Assembly (NCBI RefSeq): GCF_010560025.1
Contig: NZ_SAIY01000008.1
Location: 236,573-300,572 of the forward strand
DNA: 64,000 nt
Source of the DNA: Verrucosispora sioxanthis
GTDB taxonomy: Bacteria > Actinomycetota > Actinomycetes > Mycobacteriales > Micromonosporaceae
Direction of reading: 5' to 3'
A model generated the notes under the pieces. The model ran no database searches. It was not told the origin of the DNA and saw only the letters and a program-made list of their open reading frames with translations. Position 1 is the stretch's first letter; each line of letters begins with the position of its first letter. Both the position numbers and the translations under genes were made by a program. Shown here piece by piece: positions 46,892-57,558 of the stretch.

Positions 46892-47986
46892 TCACATCCT
46901 TTGGACGTGGCCGGGATCCGGCCCGTCGTCAGCTCGGTCGGCAACGGCGACGGGTTGCTCGTGCACGGTCAGATCGTGCCGCTGAATCGTCCTCAGGAAC
47001 TCACCCGCATCGACGATCTGGTCGATGTGATGCACTCCGGGCGGGTAGCGACGACCCATCAGGCGGATGGCGATCTCCGCTGCCACCACGCCGGTCGCGT
47101 GACCCTCTCGACGGCCCGTCACCGCCGACCACACCTGCCTCCCGCTCCCATCGGTGGCCGAAGCGTGCATCACGAACCGGTCCCCGCCGAGCCGCAGTCG
47201 GCTCGACGCGCCGGTCAGCAGGCGAGCCCCGCCCAGCCGATCCGCCAGCCGGAAGGCACCGGCAGCACGCAGCCCGAACAACGCCGCCGTCACCGCGCGG
47301 GAGTCGAAACAGAGACGAGTGGTCACCGGGACGCCGAGCGTACGGGTCAACGTGTACTGATCCGAGAAGGGAAACGGGTACGCGGTGCGTACGCCGAACC
47401 CGGGCAGGTCCACCCGGGCCCGTCCCGGCCGTCGGGCCCGGTCGGGCGGAGCCGTCAGTCCCGCCACCGTCCAGCGGACCGAGTCGGGCCCGTGGTCACC
47501 GGCCGTACCCAGCAGGATCGTCACGTCGACGGAGGTCGCGGATGGCAGGCGTTCGGTGCAGCGTCGGGCCAGCACGTTGGTCAGCCCGGGTGCCAGCCCG
47601 ACGCTGAGCACGGCGGCCGTCCCGGTCCGCTTCGCGGTGGCATCGAGCCGTTCGATGCCGGCCAGCACGTCGGCTGACGCGCTGATGTCGACGACAGGAA
47701 CGCCACGGTCCAGGCACGCGCGCGCCACCGCCTCGTTACGACGCTCCACACACATGACCACCACGGCGGCGTCGGCCAACAACCCGTCGAGACCCCGCGG
47801 GTCGTCGAGGTCCAACCGGCGCGGGGTCAACCGGCCCGGGCCGCTCCGGGCCAGGGCCTCGGCACGCGCCAGATCACGACCAGCGACAACGACCTCGTAC
47901 GCCGAATCTCGGGCCAGCGTGGTGGCCACCACCCGACCCACTGCGCCGTAACCGCCGATCACGACGGCCATCCCATGGTCGGTCAT
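46892..47986 (-). CDS. Saccharopine-dehydrogenase-like NAD(P)-binding protein
   Basis: A 364-residue oxidoreductase-like protein. N-terminal Rossmann motif VVIGGYGAVGRVVATTLARD, then VVMCVERRNEAVARACLDRG and VVDISASADVLAG, as in the saccharopine dehydrogenase superfamily; GLAPGLTNVLARRC begins the second domain. ATG 47986 has GAGGTG just upstream; a GTG at 47992 is the alternative. The substrate is unknown. Confidence 0.82.
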   Translation of the reverse strand: MTDHGMAVVIGGYGAVGRVVATTLARDSAYEVVVAGRDLARAEALARSGPGRLTPRRLDLDDPRGLDGLLADAAVVVMCVERRNEAVARACLDRGVPVVDISASADVLAGIERLDATAKRTGTAAVLSVGLAPGLTNVLARRCTERLPSATSVDVTILLGTAGDHGPDSVRWTVAGLTAPPDRARRPGRARVDLPGFGVRTAYPFPFSDQYTLTRTLGVPVTTRLCFDSRAVTAALFGLRAAGAFRLADRLGGARLLTGASSRLRLGGDRFVMHASATDGSGRQVWSAVTGRREGHATGVVAAEIAIRLMGRRYPPGVHHIDQIVDAGEFLRTIQRHDLTVHEQPVAVADRADDGPDPGHVQRM

Positions 47987-48285
47987 TGCCACCTCGCCGT
48001 GACCACCGCCCAGTGCGCCCCCACCGGGCCATTCCAGGCCGCTGCCTGCTCAGCGTTTGCCACCCGCATCTGATCACCTCTTCGGACACTGCCCATGGGG
48101 ATGAGTCTGGGCGGGCCAAGGCATGAGCACCACTGCGACTTGGTAAGGAAAGCCATGACTCCGGCGCATGGCGATTCTTCGCCTCGCCAGCGGATCGGGC
48201 AGCGGTGTGCTCCTCCGCCAGGACGAGGTGCGGTCGGGGTCGAGCCGCCGCAGCGTGCCGTCGGCGGGCACCTCCCTGTCCCTTC

Positions 48286-51200
48286 GGACGGTGTCGCTGT
48301 CGGGATTGCGGGAATCGCCTTGCTCAGCCGCGCCCGGCGGGACACGCTGCCGCCATGCTGGAACAGCAGCGCGGCAGGCTGTGGCTGGTGGTGGCCGCCG
48401 CCGGCTACGGCAAGACCAGCGCGCTACGCCGGCTGTTCCCCGGTCCCACCGTTCGGTGGCAGCGGGACTGCGACGTCGACGCGCTGCTCGGCGGCGGGCT
48501 GGCGGAGCTGGCCACCGGGACGACGCAGCTCGTTCTCGACGGGTTGCCCGCCATGTCGGAGCGGACCGAGCAGGCGTTGCTGCACGCGGTTGCCGGCCTG
48601 CCCGATGGCGTACGCCTGGCACTGTCGTCGCGCTGGCCGGTGGGCTGTGCCGCGTCGTCGTGGTTGACCCGGATGGCGCCCGCGCAGCTCCGCCCAGCCG
48701 AGCTGAGCCTGACCACCGACCAGGTCGAGGAGGTGCTGCACACCGAGTACGGGCTGACCGTCCCCACCCTGGCGCAGCGCGTGCACGAGATCACGGCAGG
48801 GTGGCCCGCGCTGGTCCGGCTGGTCGCCGAGACCCTGGTCGCCGAGGGCGTACCCGCCGGGCCGCTGCTGCCGGCGGTGACCGAGCCGGGCGGTCTGGTG
48901 ACGGGTTACCTGACCGAGGAGGTGCTCGGTCCACTGCCGGAGGACGTCCGGCGGTTACTGCACGAGGTGGCCGACCTCGCACCGGTGACGGCGGGCGTCT
49001 GCGCGGTCGCCGGCCACCCGGCGGCCGGGCCGCAGATCGGCCGGCTGCTGCGCACCGGGCTACTGACCAGAGTCGGCACCGAGCCCGACACCGGACCCGG
49101 TGGTACCGGTGGTCGCCGCGGTCGCCGGACATGACCGGCCGGCGGTGGCGCGCGGACGCTGCTGCGGGCGGCGACCTGGTACCGCGACCACGGACCGGCC
49201 CGCGCCGCCGCGTACACCTTCCGGCTCGGCGGCGACGACGCGGCGCTTGCGGCGGTGCTCGAGGAGCACGGCGACCGAATGATCGTCGGCGGTCGGCCCG
49301 TCGCGACCGCCGAGTTGGTCGCCGCGCTCCCGGAGCCGCTGCGCACCCGCCGGCTGCGGCTGCTCGCCGGTGACGCGCTGCGCACCGCCGGCGACGTGGC
49401 CGGGGCGGCCCGCGTGTATCAGGAGGTGGCGGCGGCCGAGCCGGCGGGAGCCGGGCATCGCCTGGCGGCTGGGTCTGATCCACTACCTGCGCGGCGACCA
49501 GCCCCGGGCCCTGGCCGACTTCGCCCGGGGTGACGAGGCCCCGGGTCGTCCCACCGACCAGGCGATGCTGCTGGCCTGGACGGCGGCGGCCACCGCCCGC
49601 AGCGGTGACGCGACGGCCGGAGTGGCACACGCCTGGCGGGCCTACCGCCTCGCGGCCGAGACGGGCGTCGACAGCGCCGTGGCCACCGCGCACGTCAGCC
49701 TCGCGCTCTGCCTCGGCCTCACCGGTGACCAGGTCGGTGGCGAGGAGCACTACCGACTCGCGCTGGGCATCGCCGAACGCACCGGCGACCTGGTGCTGCT
49801 GGCCCGGATTCTGGTCAACCAGAGCTACCACCTCGTCGAGCAGGCCCGCTATCCGGCGGCGCTGACAGCCGCGCAACGGGCGGCCGGCGCCGCCGAGGCG
49901 GCCGGGCACGCCAACCTGTCCGCGATGGCCGCCGGCACCGAGGCCGACATGCTGGCGATGCTCGGCCGGTACGACGAGGCGGCCACGCGGTACGCCCAGG
50001 TGCTCGCCCGCCATCGGCGGATGGGCTCGCGCCGCTGCGCCGACACGTACCTGGGTCTGGCCGAGCTGCATCTGATGCGGGGCTGGCGGGAGCAGGCCCG
50101 GGCCGCGTTCGTCGAAGCGGTCCGGCTGGCCGATGCCGGTGACAGCTGGAAGCTGACGGTGCGGGCGCACGCCGGGCTGGCTCGGGTGCTGCTGCCCGAC
50201 GATACGGCCGCGGCGGCCCGACACGCCGCCGCGGCGACCCGGCTGGCCACTGACGATCTCCGGGTTCCGGCGCTGCTCGCGCAGGGCTGGGTGGCGCTGG
50301 CCGGCGGCGATGCTACGCAGGCCGCGTCGCTGGCCGACGAGGCGCTCGACCTGGCCCGGTCCGGTGGGCTGCGGGCCGGCCTGGCGCGGGCGCTGGAGCT
50401 GCGCGCCGCCGCCGAGATCGCCCGGATCGCGCCCGCACCGCCCTGCGAGAGGCGCACGCGCGATCTGGGCCGACGCGTCGGCGGTCGGCGACGCGGCCCG
50501 TACCGCGCTGGCGCTGAGTCGGCTGCCGGGCGCCACCGCAGACGACCGGTTCGCCGCGCTGCTGGCCACCGAGCGCCTCGCCGCTCGCGGCGTCGCGATC
50601 GACCCGGACGAGACGTCGGCGGACCGACCGGCCGACGACCGACCGACCACCGGTGTCGGTCGCGTCGGCGTCCTGGTCCGCACCCTCGGCCGGTTCGAGG
50701 TGCGGGTGGCCGGCGCCACGGTGCCGCCGTCGGCCTGGCAGTCGCGACGGGCACGGGACCTGCTGCGGATCCTGGTGGTACGCCGGGGTCGGCCGGTGCC
50801 CCGAGGCGAGCTGTGCGAACTGCTCTGGCCCGACGACGATCCGAGCCGGACCGGGCACCGCCTGTCGGTGTTGCTGTCGATCGTGCGCGGGGTGCTCGAT
50901 CCGGATCGGGTCTTCGCCTCGGACCATTTCCTGGTGACCGACGCGGCGAGCGTCGCGCTGGACGTCACCCACCTGCGGGTCGACGTGATGGAGTTCCTCG
51001 GCGCGGTGACCCACGGCCGTCGGTTGCTGGCCCGCGGCGCTCGGGCGGAGGCACGCACCATCCTCGCGGCGGCCGTCCGGGACTACCGGGCTGACGTGTT
51101 CTCCGACGAGCCGTACGCCGACTGGGCCTCGGCGCTGCGGGAGCAGGCGCGGGCCGCGTACGTCGCGGCGCTGCGGATGCTGGCCGACGCGCACCGGTCG

Positions 51201-51449
51201 GCGGGAAACGGCGGCGCCGCCGTGGACTGCCTGCTCCGCCTGCTGGAGCAGGACCCGTACGACGAGCCGGCGCACCGGATGCTGGTGCGCACCCTGGTGA
51301 CGGGCGGGCAGCACGGCGAGGCGCGGCGGGCGTTCGCCCGCTACCGTGCGGCGATGCGCGCCATCGGAGTACGGCCGCCGGACGAGATCATCCTGGCACC
51401 ACGGGCCGGGGTACGGTCGCCGGCGACGGCCGTACCCCGGCCGGGGTGA
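48286..51449 (+). pseudogene. MalT/BTAD-type transcriptional activator split by frameshifts
   Basis: One homologous protein can be read only by changing frame several times. Frame of 48095: ALLSRARRDTLP; frame of 48355: LVVAAAGYGKTSALRRLF (P-loop ATPase) to about 49085; frame of 49100: VVPVVAAVAGHDRPAVA; frame of 49153: TLLRAATWYRDHG to about 49440; then the frame starting at 49370, with TPR-like repeats, to about 50450; finally the frame with a winged helix (LGRFEVRVAG, RDLLRILVVRRGRP, LCELLWPDDD) and a BTAD domain, ending at 51449. The unbroken protein would have about 1050 residues. The pieces are well conserved, so recent decay or assembly errors are both possible. The 5' limit is approximate, and I saw no other gene in 47987-48285. 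Confidence 0.75.
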
Positions 51450-51491
51450 GCGCGGCGGCGTCCGGCCCCGCCGGCGCTGCCGCCCAACGGT

Positions 51492-52460
51492 TCAGTAGAT
51501 GTCGTGGTCGGTGCTGTAGCCGGTGACCGTCCACAACGTGTCGTCGTCGACCGAGTGGCGGTCGACCGAGCGCAACCCGTTGCCCGCCGCCGCAGCGTCA
51601 CCGCCGACGGACGGGCCCGCCCCGACGGCGGCCCGCCGCACCGCGGCGACGGTCACCTGGCTCCCGTCGTCGTTGGGCATCATCGCGTCGATGAAGATGT
51701 CGGAGACGGGCGCCGGGAACAGGTCTGCGGGGTCGGGCAGAGCGGTGATCTCGCCGCCGACGCCGGACATCGACGGGAATTCGTCCTCCCACTCACGCTG
51801 TACGGTCACCATCCTCGGCGACGACGTACCGCCCGGGCTGGTCGTGGCGAACCGCTTGTAGCGCGCTCCGTCGATCGCCGACGAGGCACGGATGCCTTGC
51901 ACACAGATCGCGTAGGCGACCGGGCCGGTGCCGAGTTGGTGGAAGGCCGTGCGAACGGTCACGCTCGCGCCGTCGGCGTCGGGGACCAGTCCGGCCAGCG
52001 GCACCCCGGCGGGCAGGTCGAACCCGGTGCCGCTGAGCACCAGGTCCGTCGGGCAACTGGCGGTCCGCGACCCGGCCGGGGAGACCTCGACGACCCGCGG
52101 CGTGCCGTCGTCCGGCGCGCAGATGGCGGCGGCGATCACCGACCAGGGTTCCGCGTGGCCCGGGTACGCCTCGCCGCGTACCACGACCGAGGTCGTGCCC
52201 GGCACGATCGCGGCCAGCCGGACTCCCCCGTTGCCGTTTCTGATCCGGCCTCCGGCGCCGATCAGCTCCTCGCCGGGCCCGCACGTCGCGGTCACGCTCT
52301 TGGACGACGTGGTGTCGTAGCCGCTCTCCGCCCGGTGCCGGTACGCGGCGTGGGCCGTCCCGGGTAGGACGAGCATCGCCGCGACCGCGACGACCGCTGC
52401 GGCCGCCGCGACACTGCACCGCGACCGGGTGCCTGTGCCGAGTGTCGTATCCCTGCTCAT
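51492..52460 (-). CDS. Secreted Cys-repeat protein 1
   Basis: A 322-residue exported protein with a signal peptide (cleavage near GTAHAAY, about residue 38). Two ~60-residue modules, each running from a Cys near the start (TATCGPGEELIGAGG; TASCPTDLVLSGTG) to AICxx at the end, are followed by a Cys-less degenerate third part. The same module occurs three times in the neighbouring gene. AAAGGA lies 8 nt before ATG 52460. Function unknown; probably cell-surface or extracellular. Confidence 0.75.
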   Translation of the reverse strand: MSRDTTLGTGTRSRCSVAAAAAVVAVAAMLVLPGTAHAAYRHRAESGYDTTSSKSVTATCGPGEELIGAGGRIRNGNGGVRLAAIVPGTTSVVVRGEAYPGHAEPWSVIAAAICAPDDGTPRVVEVSPAGSRTASCPTDLVLSGTGFDLPAGVPLAGLVPDADGASVTVRTAFHQLGTGPVAYAICVQGIRASSAIDGARYKRFATTSPGGTSSPRMVTVQREWEDEFPSMSGVGGEITALPDPADLFPAPVSDIFIDAMMPNDDGSQVTVAAVRRAAVGAGPSVGGDAAAAGNGLRSVDRHSVDDDTLWTVTGYSTDHDIY

Positions 52461-52645
52461 GACGACAGTCCTTTCCTACTGACGCTGCCGCGAACGTTTC
52501 GCGTGGCGCTGGCCGGAATCATCGGCGGGGCCCGTCACGGTGGCGTCATGGTGGCGCACGGCGGGCTCCCGAAAGCGCCCACGCCTGGTCACGCCGACCG
52601 GCGTGACCAGGCGCCGCGCCCGCTGACGGCGCGGGACGCGAACCG

Positions 52646-53512
52646 TTACGGACCCCAGCAGATGGCGTGGCTCTCCAGGTCCCACGGCGGCAGGTAGATC
52701 CCGTCCTCGGCGGCGATCGCCTGGGCGTTGTTCTGGGCGACGGTCGCCGTCACCCGGGTGAGCAGGACGTTGCCGGTGGCGGTGGCGTCGACCGTGGCGC
52801 CGACGCCGGTGGCGAGCGCCCCGGCCGGACAACCAGCGGACACCTGACCCTTGGGGCTGACGCTGTTGGCCGCCCCGGTCAGGCTGACGAGCGTGCCGGT
52901 GAGGTTGGCGGGCAGGGTGGCGCAGATGGCGTACCCGACGAGTTCCCACGGCCCGGCGAAGCCGCCGGCCGCGCCGGCGGTCACCGCCCCGGCGGTGAGC
53001 GCGGCGTTCGGTTCGATCCGCTGGTAGAACGCCTCCCCGTTGGCGGTGCGCAGCTCCGCGCCGAGCCCGAGCAGGTCGGTGCCGGCCGGGCAGGCTGCCA
53101 CCTGGTTCTTGATCGGGTCGCCGTTGCTGCCGCTGGCCGAGGTGACCCGCTGGTAGTTGGCCGGGGGCGGGCCCGGCACGCAGATCGCCTGCGCCACAAG
53201 GGTGTACGCCCCGGCCACCCCGCCCGGGTTCGTGTGCGCCCAGACGGTCACCGACTGGGTGGCCAGGTTCGGAATGATGTCGGTCAACGTGACGTCGCCG
53301 CCACCACCGTCGACGGAACCACCGCCACCGGCGAGGAACTCACCGGCCGGACAGGTCGCCACCGCGGACTGGTTGGGGAAGGCACCCGCCACGCTGACGT
53401 TCACCACCGTCGCCTGCGCCGGCCCCGCACCGGTGGCCACGGCCACGGCGGTGCCGGCCAGCAGCAGGGCCGTTGCGCCCGAGAGCCGGGCGAGCCTGGA
53501 TCGAGTTCGCAT
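52646..53512 (-). CDS. Secreted Cys-repeat protein 2
   Basis: A 288-residue exported protein; signal peptide with cleavage near PAQA (about residue 34). Three modules of ~65 residues: VATCPAGEFLAGGGG...AQAICVP, VAACPAGTDLLGLGA...GYAICAT and SAGCPAGALATGVGA...SHAICWG. Each has one Cys at each end, probably a disulfide. The protein ends with the third module. It is encoded just upstream of the related gene 51492-52460 in the same direction, with a 185-bp gap. I do not recognise a named family. Confidence 0.78.
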   Translation of the reverse strand: MRTRSRLARLSGATALLLAGTAVAVATGAGPAQATVVNVSVAGAFPNQSAVATCPAGEFLAGGGGSVDGGGGDVTLTDIIPNLATQSVTVWAHTNPGGVAGAYTLVAQAICVPGPPPANYQRVTSASGSNGDPIKNQVAACPAGTDLLGLGAELRTANGEAFYQRIEPNAALTAGAVTAGAAGGFAGPWELVGYAICATLPANLTGTLVSLTGAANSVSPKGQVSAGCPAGALATGVGATVDATATGNVLLTRVTATVAQNNAQAIAAEDGIYLPPWDLESHAICWGP

Positions 53513-53702
53513 CGTGCACTCCACTTCGTACCTGCCGCGAGACGTTTACGCCCCGACGGGACGACGCGGCAGGTATCCCACGATCCGTGGTGGCCTCACG
53601 GCCGCCTCAGTGCCGCGTCACGGCGGACCAACCGGCACACCGGCGACGGGGGCGCGCTCCGCGTCGCGCTCGTTCGTGGCTGACCCTGCGCAGAATGAGT
53701 CG

Positions 53703-54506
53703 GTGGAGACGACCTGGACCATCCTCTACCGCGTCCAGATTCCGCTGCCACGCGGCGGCATGATCGCCCGCCGGGAGGGCAGGACGACAACCATCAGATG
53801 GGACGACGAGCCCGTCGCGGTGCTCACCGTGGTGTGGGTCGACGACGCTTCCCGGCACCGCTACTTCATCGACCGTGATCTGGCCGACCGGTTCGGCCTA
53901 CGCCCCGCCGAGCGGGACTGGCTGTTCCTGTCGGTGGACCTCGACCCGGCCACGGCCGCGCAGTGGCGGACCGCGGCGGAGAGCTACCTGACCGCGATCC
54001 AGGCCGCCGAGCGCGACCGGCACGCGGCCCGCGATCATCCACCGTGGTTCCGGCGCAGGGCCGCGGCCGAGCGTGCCCGGGCCCGGCACCGCGCGGCACT
54101 CGATGCCGCCGACAACGTCTACGCTCCGGTGCGGGAGGCGGCCTCGCGGTTGCTCGACGAGAGGTACGCCCCGATCGCCGCCCGGGAGAAGGCCATCGCG
54201 GCGATCGACGGCAAACCGATCTGGCGGTACGTGCGCAAGGGCAAGACCGCTCATGTGCACGTGGCCGGGTCGCGCGGGTCGACCGCCGACGAGCTCATCT
54301 CGGCGATGACGCGACAGAAGGGGATCACCGCGTTCCGGTGGGAGCCCGACGCCGTGGCGAAGGCCGTGGAACTCCTCGGCGAGGAAGGGTTCGAACTGTG
54401 GTGGAGCCGGTTCGCCGGGCACTGGCAGTACCGGCTCGAACAGCAGGAGCAACCACGGCGGGCCGGCGGCACGGGCCTCGCGGGCACCGGCGGCTTCGGC
54501 ATCTGA
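53703..54506 (+). CDS. Hypothetical protein with charged coiled-coil-like middle
   Basis: A 267-residue soluble protein. The N-terminal ~80 residues are strand-rich (TTWTILYRVQIPLPRGG, VLTVVWVDDASRHRYFIDRD); the middle is an Arg/Ala-rich helical segment (AAERARARHRAALDAADNV); the C-terminus has IWRYVRKGKTAHVHVAG and ELLGEEGFELWWSRFAGHWQ. Start uncertain: GTG 53703 is used, but GTG 53676 is in frame and neither has a good ribosome site. No family recognised. Confidence 0.6.
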   Translation: METTWTILYRVQIPLPRGGMIARREGRTTTIRWDDEPVAVLTVVWVDDASRHRYFIDRDLADRFGLRPAERDWLFLSVDLDPATAAQWRTAAESYLTAIQAAERDRHAARDHPPWFRRRAAAERARARHRAALDAADNVYAPVREAASRLLDERYAPIAAREKAIAAIDGKPIWRYVRKGKTAHVHVAGSRGSTADELISAMTRQKGITAFRWEPDAVAKAVELLGEEGFELWWSRFAGHWQYRLEQQEQPRRAGGTGLAGTGGFGI

Positions 54507-54534
54507 GACTCCTGCTGTCGACCTGCTGGCCACC

Positions 54535-55131
54535 TCAAGGCAACAGGATGAGGTGCAGGGTGCGGGGGCCGTGGACGCCTTCGACCCGGTTGAGTTCGAT
54601 GTCGCTGGTGGCGGACGGGCCGCTGATCCAGGTCAGCGGCCGGTGTGAAGTGAGCCGGGCCAGCGCCTGCGGCACGCCCGCGACGACCTGGGCGGCGCGG
54701 ATCACGCAGATGTGCAGATCGGGTAGGAGGCTGAGCACGCGGCGGCCCTGGTCGGGTGAACCGTCGAGGATGACGGTGCCGGTGTCGGCGATGGCGACGG
54801 CAGCGGCGGTGATCACGGCGTCGGCGGCGGCGATCTGCCTGTTGTCGAGGTCGTCGTCGGGCCGGGCGGTCACCGTCGCCGGCAGCCAGGCCGGTGGCAG
54901 TGCCGGTGGCACGACGACGGTCGCGCCGGTCGGCAGGATGGCGGCGACGGTGTCGGCGACGGCCGTTTCGGCGACCCGGTGCACGTGGGCGCGGTAGTCG
55001 GTGAGTCGGTCGACCAGCCGGTCGAGGTCGACCGGGGCGTCGCGCCGGTACTCGCGCGGCACCTCGACCGGCGCCGGTGCGGGGTCGAGGGCGGCGCGGA
55101 GCCGGGCGAGGATGACCTCCCGGGCGGTCAC
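54535..55131 (-). CDS. lutC: Lactate utilisation protein C
   Basis: A 198-residue LUD-domain protein, the third subunit of the LutABC L-lactate oxidation system. Seen: AREVILARLRAAL, the strand/loop VADTVAAILPTGATVVVPP and the conserved ADTGTVILDGSPDQGRR, then LTWISGPSATSDIELNRVEG with HGPRTLHLILL, typical for the family end. GTG 55131 overlaps the lutB stop. Confidence 0.92.
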   Translation of the reverse strand: MTAREVILARLRAALDPAPAPVEVPREYRRDAPVDLDRLVDRLTDYRAHVHRVAETAVADTVAAILPTGATVVVPPALPPAWLPATVTARPDDDLDNRQIAAADAVITAAAVAIADTGTVILDGSPDQGRRVLSLLPDLHICVIRAAQVVAGVPQALARLTSHRPLTWISGPSATSDIELNRVEGVHGPRTLHLILLP

Positions 55132-56558
55132 CGGCTCGCCCACCACTGCCGGAACGTCTGCGCCGGGGGCTCGGGCAGGTCACGGCTGGCGGTCCAGCCG
55201 GACAGCGGCGGTGGCAGGCCCCGACCACGCCGGCCGGTCAGCCGGCTCAGCCGGGTCGCGCGCTGCGCCGCCGCGTACAGCGCCGGGTGGTCCATGGCGT
55301 ACGCGGCGGCGGCCATCGCGGCCGACTCACCGCGCGGATGCGGCGCCTGGTCGCGCAGGTGCACCAGCAGCTCCGGAATGTTGATCTTAACGGGGCAGGC
55401 GTCGTAGCAGGCCCCGCAGAGCGACGACGCGTACGGCAGCGACGCGTTGTCGGCCACCCCGGTCAGCTGCGGCGACAGCACCGCACCGATCGGCCCCGGA
55501 TACACCGACCCGTACGCGTGCCCACCGGTGCGCTCGTACACCGGACACACGTTCAGGCAGGCCGAGCAGCGGATGCAGTGCAACGCCTGCCGGCCCACCT
55601 CGTCGGCGAGCACCGCGCTGCGACCGTTGTCCAGCAGCACCAGATGAAACTCCTGCGGCCCGTCACCCGGGCTCACCCCGGTCCACATCGACGTGTACGG
55701 GTTCATCCGCTCCCCGGTCGAGGCCCGGGGCAGCAGTTGCAGGAACACCTCCAGGTCCCGCCAGGTCGGCACCACCTTCTCCACACCCATCACGGTGATC
55801 AACGTGCGCGGCAGAGTCAGACACATCCGCCCGTTGCCCTCGGACTCCACCACCGCCAACGTGCCGGTCTCCGCGACCGCGAAGTTCGCCCCGGACACCG
55901 CCACCGGCGTAGACAGGAACGTCTGCCGCAGAAACCGACGCGCCGCCGCCGCCAGCACCGCCGGCTCGTCGGTCAACCCCGGATCCACCCCCGGCATCGC
56001 CCGCAGGAAGATCTCGCGGATCTCGGCCCGGTTCCGGTGGATCGCCGGCACCAGGATGTGACTCGGCCGATCCTCACCGAGCTGCACGATCAGCTCCGCC
56101 AGGTCGGTCTCCACCGGCGCGATCCCGGCCGCCTCGAGGGCCTCGTTGAGACCGATCTCCTGCGTCACCATCGACTTGACCTTGATCACCCGGTCATTAC
56201 CGGTGGCCCGCACCAGGTCCACGACGATCGCGTTCGCCTCGTTCGCGTCGGCGGCCCAGTGCACCACTCCCCCGGCCGCGCTCACCCGATCCTCAAGCTG
56301 CTCCAGCAGCTCCGGCAACCGGGCCAGCACATCGGCCTTGATCGCGCTACCGGCCGCCCGTAGCTGCTCCCAGTCCGGCACCTCGGCGATCACGCCAGCC
56401 GACTTCGCCCGGATCGTCGCCGTGGCGTGCCCGAGATTGCGGCGTAGTTGCGGGTCGGCCAGAGCCTGCCGCGCCGCCGCCGGAAAGGTCTGCTCGCCGC
56501 GCAGGTGCCCGACGCCCCTCGGCGCGGTCGTCGGCATGCCGAGGAAGGCCCGGGTCAC
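55128..56558 (-). CDS. lutB: Lactate utilisation iron-sulfur protein B
   Basis: A 476-residue protein with an N-terminal LUD domain (KSMVTQEIGLNEALEAAG, AVAETGTLAVVESEGNGRMC) and two 4Fe-4S motifs near the C-terminus, CIRCSACLNVCPVYE and CGACYDACPVKINIP. It should pass electrons from L-lactate together with LutA and LutC. GTG 56558 overlaps the lutA stop. Confidence 0.94.
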   Translation of the reverse strand: MTRAFLGMPTTAPRGVGHLRGEQTFPAAARQALADPQLRRNLGHATATIRAKSAGVIAEVPDWEQLRAAGSAIKADVLARLPELLEQLEDRVSAAGGVVHWAADANEANAIVVDLVRATGNDRVIKVKSMVTQEIGLNEALEAAGIAPVETDLAELIVQLGEDRPSHILVPAIHRNRAEIREIFLRAMPGVDPGLTDEPAVLAAAARRFLRQTFLSTPVAVSGANFAVAETGTLAVVESEGNGRMCLTLPRTLITVMGVEKVVPTWRDLEVFLQLLPRASTGERMNPYTSMWTGVSPGDGPQEFHLVLLDNGRSAVLADEVGRQALHCIRCSACLNVCPVYERTGGHAYGSVYPGPIGAVLSPQLTGVADNASLPYASSLCGACYDACPVKINIPELLVHLRDQAPHPRGESAAMAAAAYAMDHPALYAAAQRATRLSRLTGRRGRGLPPPLSGWTASRDLPEPPAQTFRQWWASR

Positions 56559-57328
56559 GATCGCACCACCTGTTCACCCCGCTCGTCGGCAACGGTGTCG
56601 TGTTCGGTCGAGGCCAGGATCTCGGCCAGGTGCACCGTACGCACCGCAGAACCCGACCGGGACAACCCGCCACCGATGTGCATCAGACACGATGCGTCAC
56701 CGGCCGTGCAGACCTCCGCACCGGTGGAGACCACGTGCCGCAGCTTGTCCGCCAACATCGCCGTCGAGGTGTCCGCGTTCTTCACCGCGAACGTGCCACC
56801 GAACCCGCAACACTGATCGGCCGCCGGCAGCTCCACCAGGTCCAGCCCCCGCACCTCACGCAGCAACCGCACCGGCCGATCAGCCACCCCGTGCATCCGC
56901 AACGAATGACACGTCGGGTGATACGTCACCCGATGCGGAAAGAACGCCCCCACATCGGTCACCCCGAGCACGTCCACCAGCAGCTCCGACAACTCGAACG
57001 TCCGCCCCGCCACCGACTCCGCCCGCGACGCCAACCGGACATCACCGGCCCGCCGCGCCACCACCGCGTGCTGATGCCGCACCGACCCCACACACGACCC
57101 CGACGGCGCCACGATCACGTCGAACGGATCGAAGGTCCGCACGTGCCGCCGTACCAATGGCACCGCCTGCGCCTGGTAACCGGTGTTGACGTGCATCTGC
57201 CCACAACACGTCTGCCCGTCGGGGAACACCACCTCATGCCCCAACCGCTCCAACAACCGCACCGTCGCCTTCGCCGCCTCGGGAAACAGGGTGTCCGCCA
57301 GACACGTCACGAACAACGCGATCCGCAC
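56555..57328 (-). CDS. lutA: Lactate utilisation protein A
   Basis: A 257-residue protein with two cysteine-rich CCG domains (GQTCCGQMHVNTG and AADQCCGFGGTFAVK), as in heterodisulfide-reductase-like subunits. GTG 57328 has GGGAGG 6 nt upstream; the longer open frame is not used. It is first in the lutABC operon. The 230-bp gap to metE holds a possible hairpin, GGTCGG...CCGACC (57490-57512), that could end metE transcription. Confidence 0.93.
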   Translation of the reverse strand: MRIALFVTCLADTLFPEAAKATVRLLERLGHEVVFPDGQTCCGQMHVNTGYQAQAVPLVRRHVRTFDPFDVIVAPSGSCVGSVRHQHAVVARRAGDVRLASRAESVAGRTFELSELLVDVLGVTDVGAFFPHRVTYHPTCHSLRMHGVADRPVRLLREVRGLDLVELPAADQCCGFGGTFAVKNADTSTAMLADKLRHVVSTGAEVCTAGDASCLMHIGGGLSRSGSAVRTVHLAEILASTEHDTVADERGEQVVRS

Positions 57329-57558
57329 GTCACACCTCCCACTCGCCGGCCCGCGCCGCCACGGAAGCACCACCGGGCCCGTAACGCATGATCCGCCGAG
57401 TCTGCCGTACGAGCGGCCGCTGCGCAGCAAGGTCACCACCTGCCACGTCGCGGTCCCGGGCGGGGTGCGGGTGCCCCGGTCCGGGCGCGGTCGGCGACGG
57501 GCTCACCGACCACGAGCCGGGCGGTCGCGTGTCGTCGGTACCGCCCGGCCCGGTGCGG

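Noticed and set aside
48168..49373. 401-codon plus-strand ORF over the broken activator
   Set aside because: Arg/Ala-rich out-of-frame reading; the conserved P-loop and TPR pieces lie in other frames.
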